Notes under the pieces: generated by a model
Told to the model about the DNA's origin: nothing
The model's database searches: none
The model's input: only the letters and a program-made list of their open reading frames with translations
Part shown: positions 16,336 through 17,099 of the stretch, in pieces
How positions within the stretch are numbered: the first letter of the stretch is position 1
How the letters are laid out: every line of letters starts with the position of its first letter
Translations under genes and position numbers: made by a program
Origin: an uncultured Bacteroidales bacterium
GTDB lineage: Bacteria; Bacteroidota; Bacteroidia; Bacteroidales; UBA932
Length of the DNA stretch: 17,099 bases
Assembly (NCBI GenBank): GCA_927798505.1
Contig: CAKMNE010000012.1
Location: 1 to 17,099 of the forward strand
Direction of reading: 5' to 3'

Positions 16336-16986
16336 ATGAATAAGTTTATGTTTTGCGGCCTTGCCGCTTTTGCGATGCTTTGTTCATCGTGCATTCATAT
16401 TGACCATTGGGATTATTACCGCTTCAATGACGTGCAGATTACCGAGCCCTTGACCGGACTCGACATCGAATGGCGGGATTCCCGTGTGGATATCTGTTAT
16501 TGGGACAAGCCTTACACCAGGATTTATGACAATGCGGATATGAGTTCTCCTTCCTATTACAGGATGGACGGAGGTGTGCTGGCGGTCCGTTATTCCAATG
16601 ATGGGCACAGTGTTTTCGGAAAGACTCTGACCGTGTGCCTGCCTCAGGGGACTGTGCTGAATTTTTGCGATATAGATGTGATTTCAGCAAATGTGTATGC
16701 AGATGTGGATACCAAGGACCTGGATATAGATTCTGTTTCCGGCAATATCTTGTATTCGACCTGGTATGCTCCTTATGAGGTGGATATAGATACGACTTCC
16801 GGCAGCGTTACCGTTGCCTTCCCGGAGGATTTCGGATTTGTCTGTGATTTCGACAGTGCTTCCGGAGGGTATTCCAGTGAGTTCCGCGTCTATATCCGCG
16901 ACGGTTATATCTGTTACGGGGATTTGTTCTCCTCTCTGGAAATCGACACCGTCTCCGGCAATCTCGACCTCGTGATCAATCGGTAA
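16336..16986 (+). CDS. DUF4097-type beta-repeat lipoprotein
   Basis: This 216-residue protein has a probable lipoprotein signal ending MLCSSC (Cys19); the lipobox is imperfect because residue -3 is Cys. The mature part is a ladder of short beta repeats with a D[ST]xSG core at each turn: IDSVSGNI (131-138), IDTTSGSV (151-158), FDSASGGY (172-179) and IDTVSGNL (203-210). This is the pattern of the DUF4097/DUF2807-like families, often labelled putative adhesins, whose function is not established. It begins two bases after the LiaF-like stop, so the two are almost certainly translated from one message. A link to the cell envelope is supported only by the lipoprotein signal and its partner. A strong terminator follows its stop. 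Confidence 0.78.
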   Translation: MNKFMFCGLAAFAMLCSSCIHIDHWDYYRFNDVQITEPLTGLDIEWRDSRVDICYWDKPYTRIYDNADMSSPSYYRMDGGVLAVRYSNDGHSVFGKTLTVCLPQGTVLNFCDIDVISANVYADVDTKDLDIDSVSGNILYSTWYAPYEVDIDTTSGSVTVAFPEDFGFVCDFDSASGGYSSEFRVYIRDGYICYGDLFSSLEIDTVSGNLDLVINR

Positions 16987-17011
16987 ACCTGCCCGCTGCG
17001 CCCCGAAATAC

Positions 17012-17042
17012 AATGCCTCTCAGGATACCTGAGAGGCATTTT
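17012..17042. terminator. Rho-independent terminator after the DUF4097-type gene
   Basis: A perfect 13-bp stem (17012-17024 paired with 17028-17040) closes a 3-base loop and runs directly into TTTT (17039-17042) on the plus strand. It starts 26 bases after the lipoprotein stop. The AA at the left foot is too short for a strong tract on the other strand, but the stem could act both ways. Confidence 0.9.
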
Positions 17043-17099
17043 CAGTGGAGATGGGCGAACTCGAACATTTCCTCCAAACCCCTCCAGACATATTTGTAA
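17042..17099 (-). CDS. Possible C-terminus of a convergent gene entering from the right edge
   Basis: On the minus strand the last 57 bases read as 18 sense codons (YKYVWRGLEEMFEFAHLH) and a TGA at 17044-17042. The stop abuts the hairpin at 17012-17040, which could then end transcription from both sides. The stretch is too short to assign a family and may be non-coding. Confidence 0.3.
   Translation of the reverse strand, partial: YKYVWRGLEEMFEFAHLH

Noticed and set aside
16726..16968. Short repeated DNA with TTCCGGCA-like units, considered as a repeat array
   Set aside because: The units are in frame and irregularly spaced, and encode the D[ST]xSG turns of the beta-repeat lipoprotein. They are not a CRISPR or mobile repeat.
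1..17099. Search for a defence system, prophage, insertion sequence, tRNA or rRNA
   Set aside because: All long frames are accounted for by sugar-use and envelope genes. No transposase, integrase, nuclease, tRNA-like cloverleaf or terminal inverted repeats were recognised by eye.

Overview
The window looks like a chromosome fragment of a Bacteroidota bacterium, most likely order Bacteroidales. Three things point there: a SusC/SusD pair with accessory surface lipoproteins, several lipoprotein signal sequences, and promoters of the Bacteroides type (TTTG/TTG, about 19-20 bases, then TAnnTTTG). Coding DNA is moderately GC-rich and the short intergenic gaps are AT-rich. Genus cannot be told from the sequence alone.

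Positions 1-15435 are a polysaccharide utilisation locus (PUL). On the minus strand, read right to left, a tightly packed operon runs susC (7918-4706), susD (4693-2960), a glycan-binding lipoprotein resembling SGBP-B (2945-1635), and a lipoprotein of at least six tandem IPT/TIG-like repeats that runs off the left edge (1616-1). Just upstream on the same strand is an AraC-family regulator (8928-8053). Divergent from it is a GH31 lipoprotein with a PA14 insert, probably an alpha-xylosidase (9060-11891). This converges with, and overlaps by 36 bases, a secreted GH2 enzyme (14183-11856). Divergent from GH2 is a cytoplasmic cellobiose 2-epimerase-like protein (14272-15435).

Working model (inference): the SusC/D complex and the two glycan-binding lipoproteins capture and import oligosaccharides. 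GH31 and GH2 trim alpha-xylosyl and beta-galactosyl side groups, which fits xyloglucan or a related decorated beta-glucan. The epimerase converts the reducing-end glucose of the resulting disaccharide to mannose for a phosphorylase. No endo-glycanase is visible; it may lie beyond the left edge. A two-part sequence motif occurs at the same place in the susC and araC promoter regions and is a candidate operator for the AraC protein.

Positions 15436-17040 hold a separate two-gene operon: a LiaF-like membrane protein and a DUF4097-type lipoprotein. It has its own consensus promoter, two very short ATGA-coupled reading frames in its leader, and a perfect 13-bp hairpin terminator. A possible convergent gene enters from the right edge. 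I saw no rRNA, tRNA, CRISPR or insertion sequence. No stretch without a gene exceeds 300 bases.
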